Shown here: piece by piece, positions 12,001 through 27,000 of the stretch | Layout: each line of letters starts with the position of its first letter | Position numbering within the stretch: the stretch's first letter is position 1 | Assembly: GCA_025084515.1 (NCBI GenBank) | Contig: JAJAGP010000274.1 | Span: 124,001 to 188,000 of the forward strand | Reading direction: 5' to 3' | DNA: 64,000 nucleotides | Origin: Ancistrus triradiatus | Lineage: Eukaryota; Chordata; Actinopteri; Siluriformes; Loricariidae | Made by a program: the position numbers and the translations under genes | The notes under the pieces: model-generated | What the model saw: the letters and a program-made list of their open reading frames with translations, nothing else | Told to the model about the DNA's origin: nothing | Databases searched by the model: none

Positions 12001-15000
12001 AAAGCTGGGTGAAAATGCTTATAAGAAAATACCGTCTGGTGAATTAGCTTAAACTTACATTGAAAATGTATTTGGAGTAAATTTAGTCTGGAAAAAGAAA
12101 AATCGCCAACAAATACTAAATTTTCACTAAATCTCATGCCACAATTATTGGCACCCTGCATTTAATGCTTCGTACAACTTCCCTTTGCCAATAAAACAGT
12201 ACTTATTTATTCCCTATAACATCTTATTAGGTTGAAGAACACCGAGCCATAAACTCCAATTAGGTTTGTGACAGTTCCAGCTGATGAGAACTGTGAGAAA
12301 TAATATTTGAATAAATGAAATGAACAAAATTCTCTAGCACAAGTACAGAACATACTGTAATAATGTAACTCCTTAAAGCATTATCCCCTTCATTTATAGG
12401 GACAGACATTTCATTCAGATTGGTCCACCTTGGTTTACTTAATTTGACAAAAGAAACAGGTTATTTGTATCCACAGACTGAAATTCCTGCCCATTTCACC
12501 AGAACTACTCTAGCTGTCCAAGCCTGTTAATGCTATGTTTAATGTGATCCAAAGGTTTATTTGATACTTCCTTGTTGCAACATTATACTTAACCATTCGC
12601 TTATTAAAATCTCAATTTTAATCTAAGCAGACTTCTTAAATTGCTTCCTTCTTCACAATAACTAAGCTACATCATGACCAAATGTGTACTTACCTCCCCA
12701 AATGCTCCTCGACCAATCACTTTCAGGATTTCAAAGTCCTCCTTGTGCAGTCTCATCTGCTTCACTTTACATGTGAATGGTTTAGCTACAGAAAGAGAGA
12801 GAGAGATGGATAGAAAGGTTAACTAGCTTGGGGCGTACTCACACTAGGCAATTCATACTGTGCCCGAGCACATTTGACCCCCAAAACGTGCTTCATTTGA
12901 CTAGTGTAATCACCCCATACTTTCTTTTTCTTTGTTAATTATGTCGTGTGCTTAACATTCGAAAATAGTGCCAGAACTGCTTATCTCAGAATTACTGATG
13001 ACCAATGTTGAGGTCACTATCACTAATCAATAGAAACCTCAAATTGATCAGAATAAGCTGGAAGTAATTACCAAATATTTTATATATACGGGCACAAAGA
13101 TACTAGGATATCATAACTTGAACAGCATGGCCATCGGCAGAGTGAAACTGAACTCTCTTCAACCTAATAACTGCAATGGCATGATGACGGCATGCTTATA
13201 GATAACGTTCATGTCGATGTCATGGTTCATCTTGGTCAGTTTTCACAGGCCAAAATAAATGTGTGGATCGACTAGAAAAATCTCAGGCCTTGATTCTAAA
13301 TTGCAACCAATTTCTGGTGCAATTTAACTGCATTATACTGAAACAACGTTGTGTGTACTCTGTAAGAGAGTTTATAAACCACATACACTGCAGTGAATCA
13401 ACCTTGAATTCCTTCCATCATGCAAATATGTACAGAAAAGTACAGAAGACCACAAAGTGTGGATGAACACATCCCAGCCTCCGTTTCCTTCCACGTTTCC
13501 TGGTGAGGTACAAATTCTGTTGAATTTACTACATTTTGAGCAAAGCGCAGAAGTGAATTTTGCACATATTGGGAGGCCTTACAAAACCAGGTGTGAACTG
13601 GCAGCAGCACTGACTGGAGTTGCTTGTTTAAAACAGTACAGTCGTATGAAAAAGTTTGGGCACCCCTGATAATTTTCATGATTTTAGTTTATAAATCATT
13701 GGTTGTTCAGATCAGCAACTTGAGTTAAATATATGATATAGCAGATGAACACAGTGATATTTGAGAAGTGTGAAATGAAAGTTTATAGGATTTACAGAAA
13801 GTGTGCAGTAATTATTCAAACAAAATTAGGCAGGTGCATAAATTTGGGCACCCCAACAGAAAAATTCCATCAATATCTAGTAGATCCACCTTTTGTAGAA
13901 ATAACAGCCTCTAAACGCTTCCTACAGCTTTCAGTCTGGGTTCTGGTTGAAGGTGCTTTGGACCATTCTTCTATAGAAAACATCTCCAGTTCAGTCAGGT
14001 TTGATGGTTTCCGAGCATGGACAGCCCACTTTAAATCACAACACAGATTTTCAGTAATATTCATGTCTGGGGACTGAGATGGCCATTCCAGAACGTTGTA
14101 CTGGTTCCTCTGCATGAATGCCTTGGTAGATTTTGAGCAGGGTTTGGGGTCGTTGGCCTCGGTGCAAGTTCAACTTTGTCACTGATTCTTGAACATTGTT
14201 CTCAAGAGTCTGCTGATATTAACTGGAATCCATGCGACCCTCAAGATTGCCTGTACCTGCACTGGCCACACAGCCCCACAGCATGATGGAACCACCACCA
14301 AATTTTACTGTGGGTAGCAAGTGTTTGTCTTGGGAATGCTGTGTTCTTTTTCCACCATGCATATCGCTTATTGTTATGTCCAAATAACTCCATTTTAGTT
14401 TCATCAGTACACTGCACTTTATTCCAAAATGAAGCTGGATTGTCCAAATGTGCTGTAGCACACCTCAAGTGACTCTGTTTGTGGCGTGTCTGCAGAAAAG
14501 GCTTCTTCTGCATTACTCTCCCATACAGCCTCTCCTTGTGCAAACTGCTCTGAATAGTTGAACGATGCACAGTGACACCATCTGCAGCAAGATGAGGTTG
14601 TAGGTGTTTGGACCTGGTCTGTGGCTTGACTATGACTGTTCTCACCATCCTTTGCATCTGCCTATCTGAGATTTTTCTTGGTCTGCCACTTCGGGAGTTC
14701 CTTAACTAGAACTGTGCCTGTGGTCTTCCATTGCCTCACTGTTCCTCACAGTGGAAACTGACAGCTGAAATCTCTGAGATAGCTTTTTGTATCCTTCCCC
14801 TGAACCATGATGTTGAATAACCTTTGTTTTCAGGCCATTTGAGAGTTGTTTTGAGGCTCCAATTTTGCCACTTTTCAGAGAAGATAAAAAGAGGAGAAAA
14901 ACTTCCATTGGCCACCTTAACACTTGCCTCTATTGGATTTTTCCACTTGTGTATGTTAGATCAAAGGGTCGGTGAACTTCAAACAAATTTTTTGTGTTCA

Positions 15001-18000
15001 ATAATTAGTGCTAAAGGTATCAAATGACAAGGTGCCCCAAATTTTATGCACCTGCCTAATTTTTGTTTGAATAATTACGGCACCCTTTCTGTAAAACACC
15101 TATAAACTTAATTTCACTGCTCAAATATCACGGTGTTCATCTGCTATATGATATATTTACCTGAAATTGCTGAGCTGGACAACCAATGATTTATAAAGAA
15201 AAATCATGAAAATTATCAGGGGTGCCAAAACTTTTTCATACGACTGTATATTGTGTATACTGTATATACACTTATAATGCGTCCTCGGATTGATTTTTGT
15301 CATCTGTGTTTTTATTTGGGCATTTTAGATTAATTTATTAGACATGAATGAAACGCTATTCAAGATGGTCTCCATACATAGGTCTCTATGCTCTCTATCC
15401 CATGATTCTCTTGAATTCATTTGTGTCAATGAATTGATTTATCTAACTGATTTATTTATTCTTAGAACCTGAAAACCTTGAATTGTACATAAACGTAAAT
15501 GACAAAAATGCAACCGAGTGGTTACCGAACTATTCAAGAAAACCAGTTTTTAACATTACTTGTCCATTCTACTGTATCGGACTGTTTTAAAGAAAATGTA
15601 CGCTTTTCATGCCAATCTAACACCTCGGGACCCCTTGGGCCAAAAGTACGGCTTTTGGAGACAATTATCTACTGCCATATCAGGTTTCACACTACATATT
15701 CAGACACACGTTATTTAAAAGAGGCTCATGTATAATTACGCTAGAGTATTTCCTCTTCACTTTTGAGCTTCACCTCGCTACAAAGACTGATTTGTATGAC
15801 ATTAATGAAAGTTGCAAATCTCTCTTCCCTACTGCTTTACATGTACTAGAAGAACTCCGGTCCAATATTCAGATAGACAAGACCACAATCCAACCGCATG
15901 TAAGAAACTGAACAAGTAGTCACACAACTAGAATACATCCACCTTGGTAAGAGATAAGAGAGAGCATGATGACGTAAAAGACAGGCAAATTCAAAGCAAT
16001 AAATGTTAACTGCTAAAATAATTCCAGGCTAAACATGTAAATGAAGATGGAGTTATGAGCTGAGGTGCAGACAGTTAGTATTTAAGACTGTATTACGGGT
16101 GTAACAAATTTCACAATATGATATGAATCAATGTTCTTGCACCACTGTGCTTTTTCGATACAGAAACATAACTGCTAATGTCTCCACATGATGCCCACAT
16201 ACGGACAGTGAAGAGAGTGAACAAAGCAGAGAAGTGAAGCCCTTTCCAAAGCGCAAACACAGGTCCAGGAGGGCGCATTATAAAGTCCCCAACAAAAACA
16301 GTTAATACAATGACATCAGTGCAAGTATGTAGAGGATTTGATTTTGAACTGGATCAAGGTAGAATTTTTCCATAAGAAAGAATGGAAATACAGCTCCTAC
16401 TAACGAACTAGACAGGGGTTTTCTTTTCATTTAATCAATCATTTGCTCAAACTGCATCACACATAGGGTTGGGTATCGTTTGTATTTTATCAATTCCGAT
16501 TCTGCTTATCGCTTCCAAATTTTGATTCCAAAATGATGAAAAACTGTGGCAAATGTTTAAGTGTAAACAACACCTTGTAATTTTGTACATTTCAACTTAT
16601 TCAACAAGTAATCATTTTTCAGCATCAAAGGCCATTCAACGACAGACACAAGGTTACATCAACACTAGTCATTTATATAATCAGGTCAGTGTTGATTTAG
16701 TGTAATCATTTAACCTAATGCATGTCTTTGGAGTGTGGGAGGAAAGCCACACAGACACGGGTAGGACATGCAGACTCCACACAGAAAGGACCCAGGCTGC
16801 TCAAAACGGGGATCAAACCCAGGACCTTCTTGCTTTGGGGCAACAGTGCTACTGTGCCACCCCATTTTCATTTTTAGCTTTTTTCTTCCCATTTTAAACC
16901 TGTTAAGTAAAAAACTTAACGTGGCTTAATGTACTAAAGCGGTGAACACCAAACTTCTCCCAATTGCTACTGGTCATAAGTAGCTGCTGTCAACTGTACT
17001 GCTGAAATGATGAACCTATGACCGAAAGGTAAACATATTGAGCGCTTTCAGCGTCCATCTTCCATAAAAGATGCAGAGCGCATCAAAAAACTACATGATG
17101 ACGTATGAAATCACATGACGCACCAGTCCTGGCAGACAGATGTGTCCTTCATATAGACTGATTTATGCACTAATCACTAATCATTCATGAAAAGCATTAG
17201 TAGGAACCGATAAGTGGATTTGAAATTCTGTTTTCTTAAAAGTACCTGGTTCTTGGAATTTTGGAAAAGGTTGAGACCAAGCCCTAATCACACTCATTAG
17301 GAACAGCTATTCACTGGTCATACATAACTAACCTGTGTTCAGATATGTACCGCTGCAAAGTCAAACCCAACTATCAGAATTCTTGGTTTCCAAATTCCTG
17401 CTTTAACAAATTATATAAAAATAACAAATGGCAATTTCTTTTTAGCCAACTACATCCTTTACTTTTGTTGCAAGTGGTTGCTCATCATGCAAGTTAGTTT
17501 ACGAAGGAAGGTCACCAAATCCACAGAAAACAGAGAGAGGAGTACCAATCCAAAAGCTACGCCACTACATTACTCTGACATCACTGAAAGTGATGAACAT
17601 ATACAAAATAAAAAAAATAAATAGAAATAAGGCTCCCGTTATTCGTTGTTATCTGAACATAAGGTTTAACTGCTAGTCACTGACTTGTGTAGTACAGATC
17701 ATAGCTTTGCTTGCATGGCTTCAGTACTGTATGTAACATAAGAGAATGTGGTAATGTTATACTCTCCTATCCAGAATGAAACAAGATTCTCTGTTCTCAG
17801 TAACTACTATGCTATTAAGCACATATTTACTACACTGTCTGTGGCACAGGTGTATCCATTTCCTTAACATCCACACAGTCGTAGGAAAAATTCCAGCATC
17901 ACCGTTAGGGATCATGAAAGTTTAGCTGACGATTAAGTGTCTGTTTTTAAACCCCCACTATTTTAGTAATCCTGTATGCTTAATAATACTGTAATAATAT

Positions 18001-21000
18001 ATACCGTATTTTTCGGACCATAAAGCGCACCGGATTATAAGACGCAATATCAACGATCGACTGCTAACGGGTATATTTTCATACATAAAGCGCACCGGGT
18101 TATAAGACGCATGAAATGAAACAAAACTCTTAAGTTCCGTCGGAAGCTCGTTTGGTCTTTACCTGGCGCAGGGCGTCTTCTTGCTTCCTCCACTTCCGTA
18201 CCATTGATTCGTTAATGTTGAATTCTCTCACAGCTGCTCTATGTCCGTGTTGTACTGCGTGACTGATAGCGTTGTGTTTGAAATCCGCTTCGAAAATGAA
18301 TGAATGAATGAATGCACGTACCCTAATGCTGAAGCACATACCGTATTACTCCGCGATGCTGCGCACTACGGTGGCCGTAAGCTTCGTAACTTACCAAGGC
18401 CATGCTAAAACATTTTGACAGATTTATGAGCGCCGTGTACCATCTACAATCGGTTCTAGGTCAGAAAGCACAACCAGAATGAATTCATACATTAGACGCA
18501 CCAACATTTTAAGGCGCACTGTCGATTTTTGAGAAAGTTAAAGGATTTTAAGTGCGCCTTATGGTCCGAAAAATACGGTAATTCTGATGGCATACATCCC
18601 AGAAATATAGAATTAACTACACAGCTAACAAATACACCAATGTTACTCAGCTCTGCCTTCTAAACGTTACAGCACCACGTTAGAAGTTTTTTGTTTTCAT
18701 TAACCCCATTATGTCTCAATTAATGCATTTATTGGTTTCTTTTATTCAAAATTGGTTGCCTCAACCCAGTTTCTACCAACAGTTACATTTTTGTAGTAGT
18801 TTTTGTAGTAATAATTGTGACAGCTCTAATTACTGGGTATAAAAACATCACTGATTAATGTTGTCTTTAATAAATCATCAGTGAACAACAAAAGCTGATG
18901 CACAAGCCTGACAGTGTACCATGAGCTCTAATTCACTGCTTCTTGGGAGTCTCAAAGCTCTTCTGATACGAGGCCAAGACCTAAAAAGCCTTATGTTACA
19001 CAACAGATGAGTATTTTGAATCTCCACTATAGTTACCACAGACTAAGGATGCAATAATGTTTTCTGAACATAGACAAAAATCAAAATACTGCATTGCTTA
19101 TATTAAAACAATATGCCTAGTAATGAACCATGTTCATGATTAGATTTATAGTCATGTTTAGCTGTTCTGCCCAATTATAAAACTTGCCTCACAAAGCAGC
19201 ATTATTAAATCAGAAACTGCAGTTATGAGTATCAAAACACAATGTTGTAGTCAGGCAGACATGTCGATATAAATTATATAACCCACATTGTTTCTCTCCT
19301 GCATTGCCTTGCAACAAGAGGCCATATAAAGGCAAAGGGACAGCGAGCAGTAAAACAACTTCCATACAGGGTAAGAATCTCTCCAAGTCACAGACCCCTT
19401 ACAGCATACTGTAAACGATTATGCAATTAAATAAGTCTGTCTAGAGCTGATGAAGTAAAAGCTTAGCAGACCTTCCAGCTTAAAATATAGACCAAGTTTG
19501 ATTAACACCAAAAAGAAATCAACTCCAGTGCTGCATAATCAGGTGTACATAAAATATACCAAACATTTGTGAGAGCAAGTATGACGGTTTGGTACGGATA
19601 CCAAAATGAAAAAGATATTTAGTGCTAAGCAATAATGCAAATTTTTTGCGTAAATTAGTGCCATATACCCCAACATAAAACCATTGGGTCACTCACTGAA
19701 CAATAAACAGCATTCTGACACGAAAGAGTAAATATCTTGGATTTTCTAAACATTAAACAAACACAGCCTTCAGTTTAGTTTATTTAATAAATTAATTATT
19801 CAGCCACTCAGTTTCCATACTCTCTTAATTCAATTCAGTAAGGAAACAGCCTATAACAAATCAGACGTGCACACTTTAGACACCTCCACTGAATTAATGC
19901 ATGTCTTTATTATGTGGGAACAAACCAGAGCATCCCAAGGAAACCCACTTAGATAGAGGGAGAACATGCAAACTACACACAGGCAGTAGCCAGGCCAGGC
20001 CTCTGAAGTGAGGAAACAGCGTTTATCACTGCACCACTGTTTCACCCAAACTGACTACTTAATTAGCAAAATAAACACATAGTTCAAGTCAATTTTTTTA
20101 AACGAGAGCATTGTCTCAAAGCAGCTTTACAAAGATCTAAGCAACAAGCCTAGGGTGACAGTGGCAAAGGAAAAACTCCCTGAACATGACGAGGAAGAAA
20201 CCTTGGGAGGACCTGGCACTGAAAGAGCCATTTTGGCAACCCAACAAGAAACAACAACCAGGTTCTCATCTGTTAGCTAGTACAGCTTATGTTAACCTTG
20301 ACAAAAAAAAACCATGGAGCATCTGGTGACCAAAAAAAAGTGTTCGTCATTAGTTATATGGAACTGGTCTGGATTTTATACAATGGCCACCACACAAACA
20401 ACACTTTTTTAATTATACAAAGCAAGACTGGTATGCCTACTGGAAACACAACAAACCAGTTCAACCACCTTAAAAGAAAGCACCCCGCAGAGTATGCTGA
20501 AATCCAGTGAGCACGGGGACCACACGTGGGTACCACAGTGGTGAAAAACACGCTCCACATGAGAAAACAAGTATGCAATGGAAAGACATCTTACCTAGCC
20601 ATGGATATGATTACCAAATAAAATGACAACAAGCCTCTTTACTACTACTATGAAGTAACAAATATTTTTTCAAACACTGCCATTTTTATGATGTACACAT
20701 AATACACAGACAACATTAAACCCAAAACGTACAACATGCGTGTTTTTGGTCACTAGTAGAGATATATGGTCCCACTCCACTCCAGAACCATGATTTATTT
20801 TTATTTATTTATTTATTTATTTTTAACATGAACAGTATTATTAACATTATTCACTGACATACAGAATAGAGATGATATTTAAAGTTTTATACATTTTGTT
20901 CAAATTATGAAGTGCACCATATTAAAGGTACTTTACCAAAGTTCCACAAACCCGAATCAGAAAATGTTGGGACGATATAGAATGTAAAATGCAGTGTCTT

Positions 21001-24000
21001 ACATTTATTTTACTCCATTACAGACAGTATGAACCCAATATAGTTCATGTTTTGTCTGGTCAACCTCATTTAATTTGTTAATAAACATCCATTACTGCAT
21101 TTCATGCCTGCAACATGTTCCAAAAAAGCTGAGACTTGGGCTCTTGAGATTTAGGGCTTGTAATGAGGCAAAAATAATAATTATAAAAATAAGGATGTGC
21201 TTTCAAACAGGTGATGTCAACAGATGGTACAAAAGCAGTATCCACCAAAGGCTGAATCTCTGAGGAGCAATGGGGGCAGAGGCTCTCTAGTTTGCATAAC
21301 AAAATTATTGAAATGTTTATAAACAATGTTCCTCAAAGAAATATTGGCAAACGGCAAGCTTCAAGAACTCTCATTCATCATCAGCTAACATAACCACTAA
21401 GGCTGTGCTGAAAAAAAAACTGGAGCTAGATTTTTATTAGTAGAGAAATTATTTTGGTTTCTGTGTTCAGTTTGCAAATTAGTGTTAAAGAGCTACATGC
21501 AAAAGGATCATGATTAAATATAGTAGATAGTGATCGAGGCTTATAAAATGATATTGCTGTCAGATCAGATATAGATCTGCAAGATATATAAAACAGTGGC
21601 ACAAGAGCACACTTCGCTTGCAAGTACGATCAGATACAGACGATTACATGGTTTTCTTATAATGCTTCCATTTAGCAGATTACATTAATTTTTAAATGTA
21701 ATTTAAATTTACCCACATGGTTCAGACTGAACTTGTTATATAACTTGGCTATATTAGCGACAGACAAGTTTCTTTCAGTCGTGGGCCAATTTGAGTGACC
21801 AATTAACCTATTGCACGTCTTTGAAAAGGAGGATAAGGGGAGAACATGCAAACTTCATGTAGGCAGAGTCTGGCATCAGGATTGAACCAGGGATCTCAGA
21901 GCTGAGAGGCGACTGCACTAACCACATGTGCCAAAGTGCCACCCCGATGCAGAATGCAGATTCAAACTGACCTCAATTGGATTACCCTATTCCAATTGAG
22001 GTGTACACACCAACACTTTCTATTCGAGTTAAGCACTAATTCAATTACTCACAGATTGTTAGGCTAGATTGAACTGTAGCCATCGTCTTTGCATTTCTCT
22101 TTGTATATGGATTTTATGTGAGATGACAAAGACTTCAGTGCGTTTCCCCCTTAATTTTTCAACCCCGTTACACAGTTGGTGGGATTACATAGAATGGTAC
22201 GGCAAACTTGATATGTCCTATAAAAACATACAAGTGCTTGCAACCAGTGGCAAAAACCATGAGCAGGCGTGAGAGATACGCCACAGAAGATAAGCCAAAG
22301 CCATGCACCCTAATACAAGTCAGTGGTTCAGGTATTAAATGTACATCTTTGGAAAAGTAGACATTTAATTGACTCCAAAAACACAGAGCAGGTCACAGCA
22401 TTATTATGTTACCATTGTTTGAATGTTAAGTGCTTCGAGCTGTATTAATCGCACAACTAAGTGGAAGAATAAAGTATTGATAAGTTGAATTTAAATTAAT
22501 CAACGGAATTGTTTGAACCTTGATCGACCACCTACTATCGCCGCAACGCATTTTCTCCCTTCCAGTCTGCAGACTCAGACCTTGTTATAATTTACCGTAT
22601 TTTTCAGATCATAAGGCGCACTTAAAATCCTTTAACTTGATGGTAGATGGTACACGGCGCTCATAACTCTGTCAAAATGTTTTAGCACGGCTTGGTAACT
22701 TATGAAGCTTACGGCCACCGTAGTGCGCAGCATCGCGGAGTAATACGGTATGTGCTGCAGCATTACGGTGTGTGCATTCATTCATACATTTTCGAAGCGG
22801 ATTTCAAACTCAGCGCTATCAGTCACGCAGTACAACATGGACATAGAGCAGCTGCGAGAGAATTCAACATTAACGAATCAATGATACGGAAGTGGAGGAA
22901 GCAAGAAGACGCCCTGCGCCAGGTAAAGACCAAACTGAGCTTCCGACGGAACTTAAGAGTTTTGTTTATAACCCGGTGCGCTTTATGTATGAAAATAGAC
23001 CCGTTAGAAGTCGATCATTGATATTGAGTCTTATAACCCGGTACACTTTAAAGCCCGAAAAATACGGTATGTTGTAATTTACGTTGTAATACTTTCAAAC
23101 TGGGCACCACAATTTTAGCTTTATCTTTTGATGCACAAGCTAAAATAGCTACATTATAGTATACAAATATATAAACCTTCAAAACAAATGGTAAATTATA
23201 ATATTTAACAGTATGTCTAGACTTGATGTTACACCATTTATATTTATCAGGCAGAAGTACCAATCCAAAAAATGGTCATGGATCCCGACATTTATCCTGT
23301 TCTCATAATTTTTTTCATGAGGGGTGAGAAAAAACCATTTGAGATTTAACTGTCAACTCACCGCAGATGTAGCACAACAAATTGACAAATTGACTATAGA
23401 CTTAAATTCACAACAGCACAACTTCCCAACAAGGTGGAAAAGAGGCTGCACAAGATGTTTATTTAACGTTGCATCAGTAACAACGTCAATGACACACTCC
23501 CACTGGGGGAATTTAAAGCAACCAATTAACCTAACCCATGTCTTTGGAATGTGGGAGGAAATTGGAGTACCCGGTGTATACCCACATGCAAACGCCACAG
23601 GCAGACTCCGGTCAGGATCGATCCAGGGATCTCTGGACCTGTGCGGCAACCACGCTAAACACTTGCCACACAGTGCCGACCCTCAGCATGTGCTTTCAAA
23701 AAGAAGCTGGAGCACTTCACAAAGAAAATATCTATGTTTGTTAATTTTTTTATTTGTTCTGGAGCACTGGTAGATATAATCCTATAATGATATTTGAGTA
23801 TACTGGGACAAAAGTTATGGGTGACAGAAATTCCAGAAACTTGTTTGGATTCAGCATGCAAAAGAAAACTGGTTATTTTCGCATGGGACAAAATCTTTGT
23901 CGACCAGTGTTAGTGACCTCTTATTTTTGTAAACAGACGTCATAATAACTTCTGTGGAATTAACTCTTATGTAATGTTCCTTTTCCTTTTAGAAAAAAAC

Positions 24001-27000
24001 AGACGTCTGTGACTATTCATGTTTCCATTAAACAGCATTTTCCATTAAACCATAAAAACAAGCAAGCCTGCTCCACATCTGTGACATGCCCTGTCCTACA
24101 TACATGTTTTCATCACACTACCACCAGAAGACAGTAAAACCATCTGAATTTCAGAATTATCCTGCAATCAGTCTTAGGGCTATTTGTTTGGTATTTGAAA
24201 TAACACTCGAGTGATTGTTGAGATAGTATCTCTACTGATTTGAATTCCAGGTCACACTGCCATATCAGATAATTTAGGCTGTAATCACACTATGCCCATT
24301 TGCCTTGTACCATGACCATGCCAGAGCATGACTGTCACCCCTCCATACATTCTTACATCATCACAACGTGAGTTTTGGTCAATAAACAAAAAAACAATTA
24401 CATTTATTTCAATAAACAAGAATTAAACAACAGAACAGTTACTTAAGGTTTTTTGGCACATAAAATTCCAAAACCTTTCCAGTTAACTAGGGTAAGCCAT
24501 CTGAACAGGGTGTACACTGCATCATCTGTAGTTAGTCAATCAGGCTAATAATCCCTAAAGCATGTGGCTATCACAGGGGCATGACAGTCATAACAAAACT
24601 GGCTGACAGTTGAGATGCATGTTCCAGCTTGTTCCAGCACAGTCCTCAACTTGAGGTTATAGGTACTGCGAGAACATCACAACAGTTTCAGTATTTTTTT
24701 AAATGACACCTTTTTAAGGCATTTAAAACTAAATGGTTGCTGTTGAATATAAAATAACAAAACCATGCACCAAGACGCATTTATATCAGATTTGAATGTG
24801 ACTGCCCAAACCACTCCAAAAGATGATTTGAGACTTAACACCACATGAGTGTAAATTTGTCCTTCTCTACAGGACATCAAACCTGACCCAAGACTAGCGC
24901 TGACCCAATACTAGGGCATGATTCGGCCATTATACTGGTTTGTAGCTTATTCTACTGTCAGGACTACATAGAATATTAACACATTTCACATAATGAAGGC
25001 TTTGAGTACTATCGGTTTACTTTGCCCCATAAAATCACTTCAATGTATTAAAAACTGAAATTAACAGAAATTAGCGTAGCTGGTCAATGCAAGCAACATT
25101 TTATTAGATATCACTGTCCAAAATAAACGAACTTATTTTGTCCACAAACTACAACACCAGTAGCACTTTCAATGGCCACAATCAGGGTCACAGCTGTACC
25201 CATTTGAGCTTCCCAACTGGTATCTTATCCTTTAAGGAAACTGAAGAGATCGTGCAAAATCTCAACCTCTGATGCAACAACACCACAGCACTATGGGGTG
25301 ACTTGCATGCTTTGAATGGTACAGGAGACAAATTTCATTCTTGCTGACTGGAGATGCATTGTGACTATTGACGTTGAAAGACATGGTAAAAATCTTATCA
25401 GGATACATTCCAAATATGAGAAGCATGAAAAAACAAACTACAAATGGTGTCAATACAGCCAGTGATGCTATAACATCGACAAGAGTCCAAAACACAAAAA
25501 TTTCCAGAAATCATGACATCAGGGGGTGCCCAGGTGGCACTGCTAGCTCACCACCGCAATACGCTAATTCGTGCCGTGTGTTGTCCGAGGACAGGCGTCA
25601 AAGCCCTGTTTACAAAAACCAAAGGTTACTCAGCTAATTATGTCAAACATAATGCTAGTTAAATATTTATTGACTCTATTAAAGGAAGTTGTTCTTTCTT
25701 TATTCACAGCTATAATTTGACAAAGTTGAGTTCATAAGTAACTTGAACCTGTTTTAATAACCTTGCATTGCATGAAGTCCATTTAAGGCAAAAGAGATTG
25801 CAGTGCTCTTAGTGTTTAGTTCAGCATGCAGGTATGACTAAGTATTTAGCAGCATGTTGTTACTTGACTTTGCAGAAGATGTATGCAGAGTGAAAAAGCT
25901 GTGGGACTTTAAAGGAGCCCAAGCACTAATGAAATGCATGGAGAAACCGATGCCTCTTAAACACTCACAACTGCATTTGCAGGCAACTGGTATAAACTCA
26001 ATGAAATGCTATCAGAAGCCAAAGAACGGAGGAAGATGCCAACAATGGGCTTCTTAGTAGTTACCTATCAAACAGGACTGCCTGATGAATAAAAGTACTG
26101 CACTTCCAAAGATATTCAAACATGCTGACCATGATGAGCTTCTGCTCACATTACACAAGCCATTGAAGTGATGTTTTCACCAATAAAGATTGGCTTGCAT
26201 CCTTCAGTTTTGTATTGATTTTGAGGATTGTGCCAGCGCTACTATTTGTCAACAAACCATTAGAAACCATGTCTAGAACCCCTAAGATTGGAAAGTATAC
26301 CTTAAAGGGTTGCTTAAGATGATTTAATATTTTCTTCATTTTATCCAAAGCAGTCATATTCAAAGTGGCTAAACAATCATCCTACTACTACCACCAAAGT
26401 GTTCTCGTGTCACGATACTGCTGTGTTCTCTTCACTGACTCCCTGTAGGTCCCAGCATCAGATTCAAAACCTTGATGCATGCCTACAAAGCCAAAAACCT
26501 TCCACGGCCGCTGCCTACTGCCTTAAGGCCCTAATCAAACCCCTCTCTCTACAATGCAACCTTCGAAACACAAGATTGGCTCAACACGAACCAACCTCTC
26601 AAGATTAAAGGAAGACAACCATCAAGACTCTTCTCCGTATTGGCATCCAGATGGTGGAATGAACATCCACTGGACGTCTGAATTGCTGGGGCTCTTACAG
26701 TCTTCCAAGAACAACTAAAGACTCACTCAGCATTTAAGTGAAGACTGAAACCACACTTGCATACACTGGACAAGAATGTAATCACCTGTGACTTAAGCAC
26801 CTAATACCATGTAATACCTCAGCCACAATTCTTATGAGAATTTCCTGTAGACTGGGATTTTTGCTACTGTTGGTACTTCCATACACCTGCAAACTCAGCT
26901 GCTTCCTTCAAACTATGGCCTTTGGCACTACTTTGCCAGCCATTAACATCTGCTTTTGTAACCCATTTTCCACACACCGAATGAGATGTTCACTGCACTG

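Noticed and set aside
13870..14923. Functional transposase gene
   Set aside because: The protein is split over three frames; no single frame contains all catalytic residues.
22692..23021. Novel host gene with a helix-turn-helix
   Set aside because: It starts at a non-ATG codon, lies fully inside a pogo-like mini-element and has an inverted sister copy at 18004-18578.
23324..23773. 149-residue plus-strand ORF
   Set aside because: It runs through an inverted family B SINE; all similarity is to the repeat.
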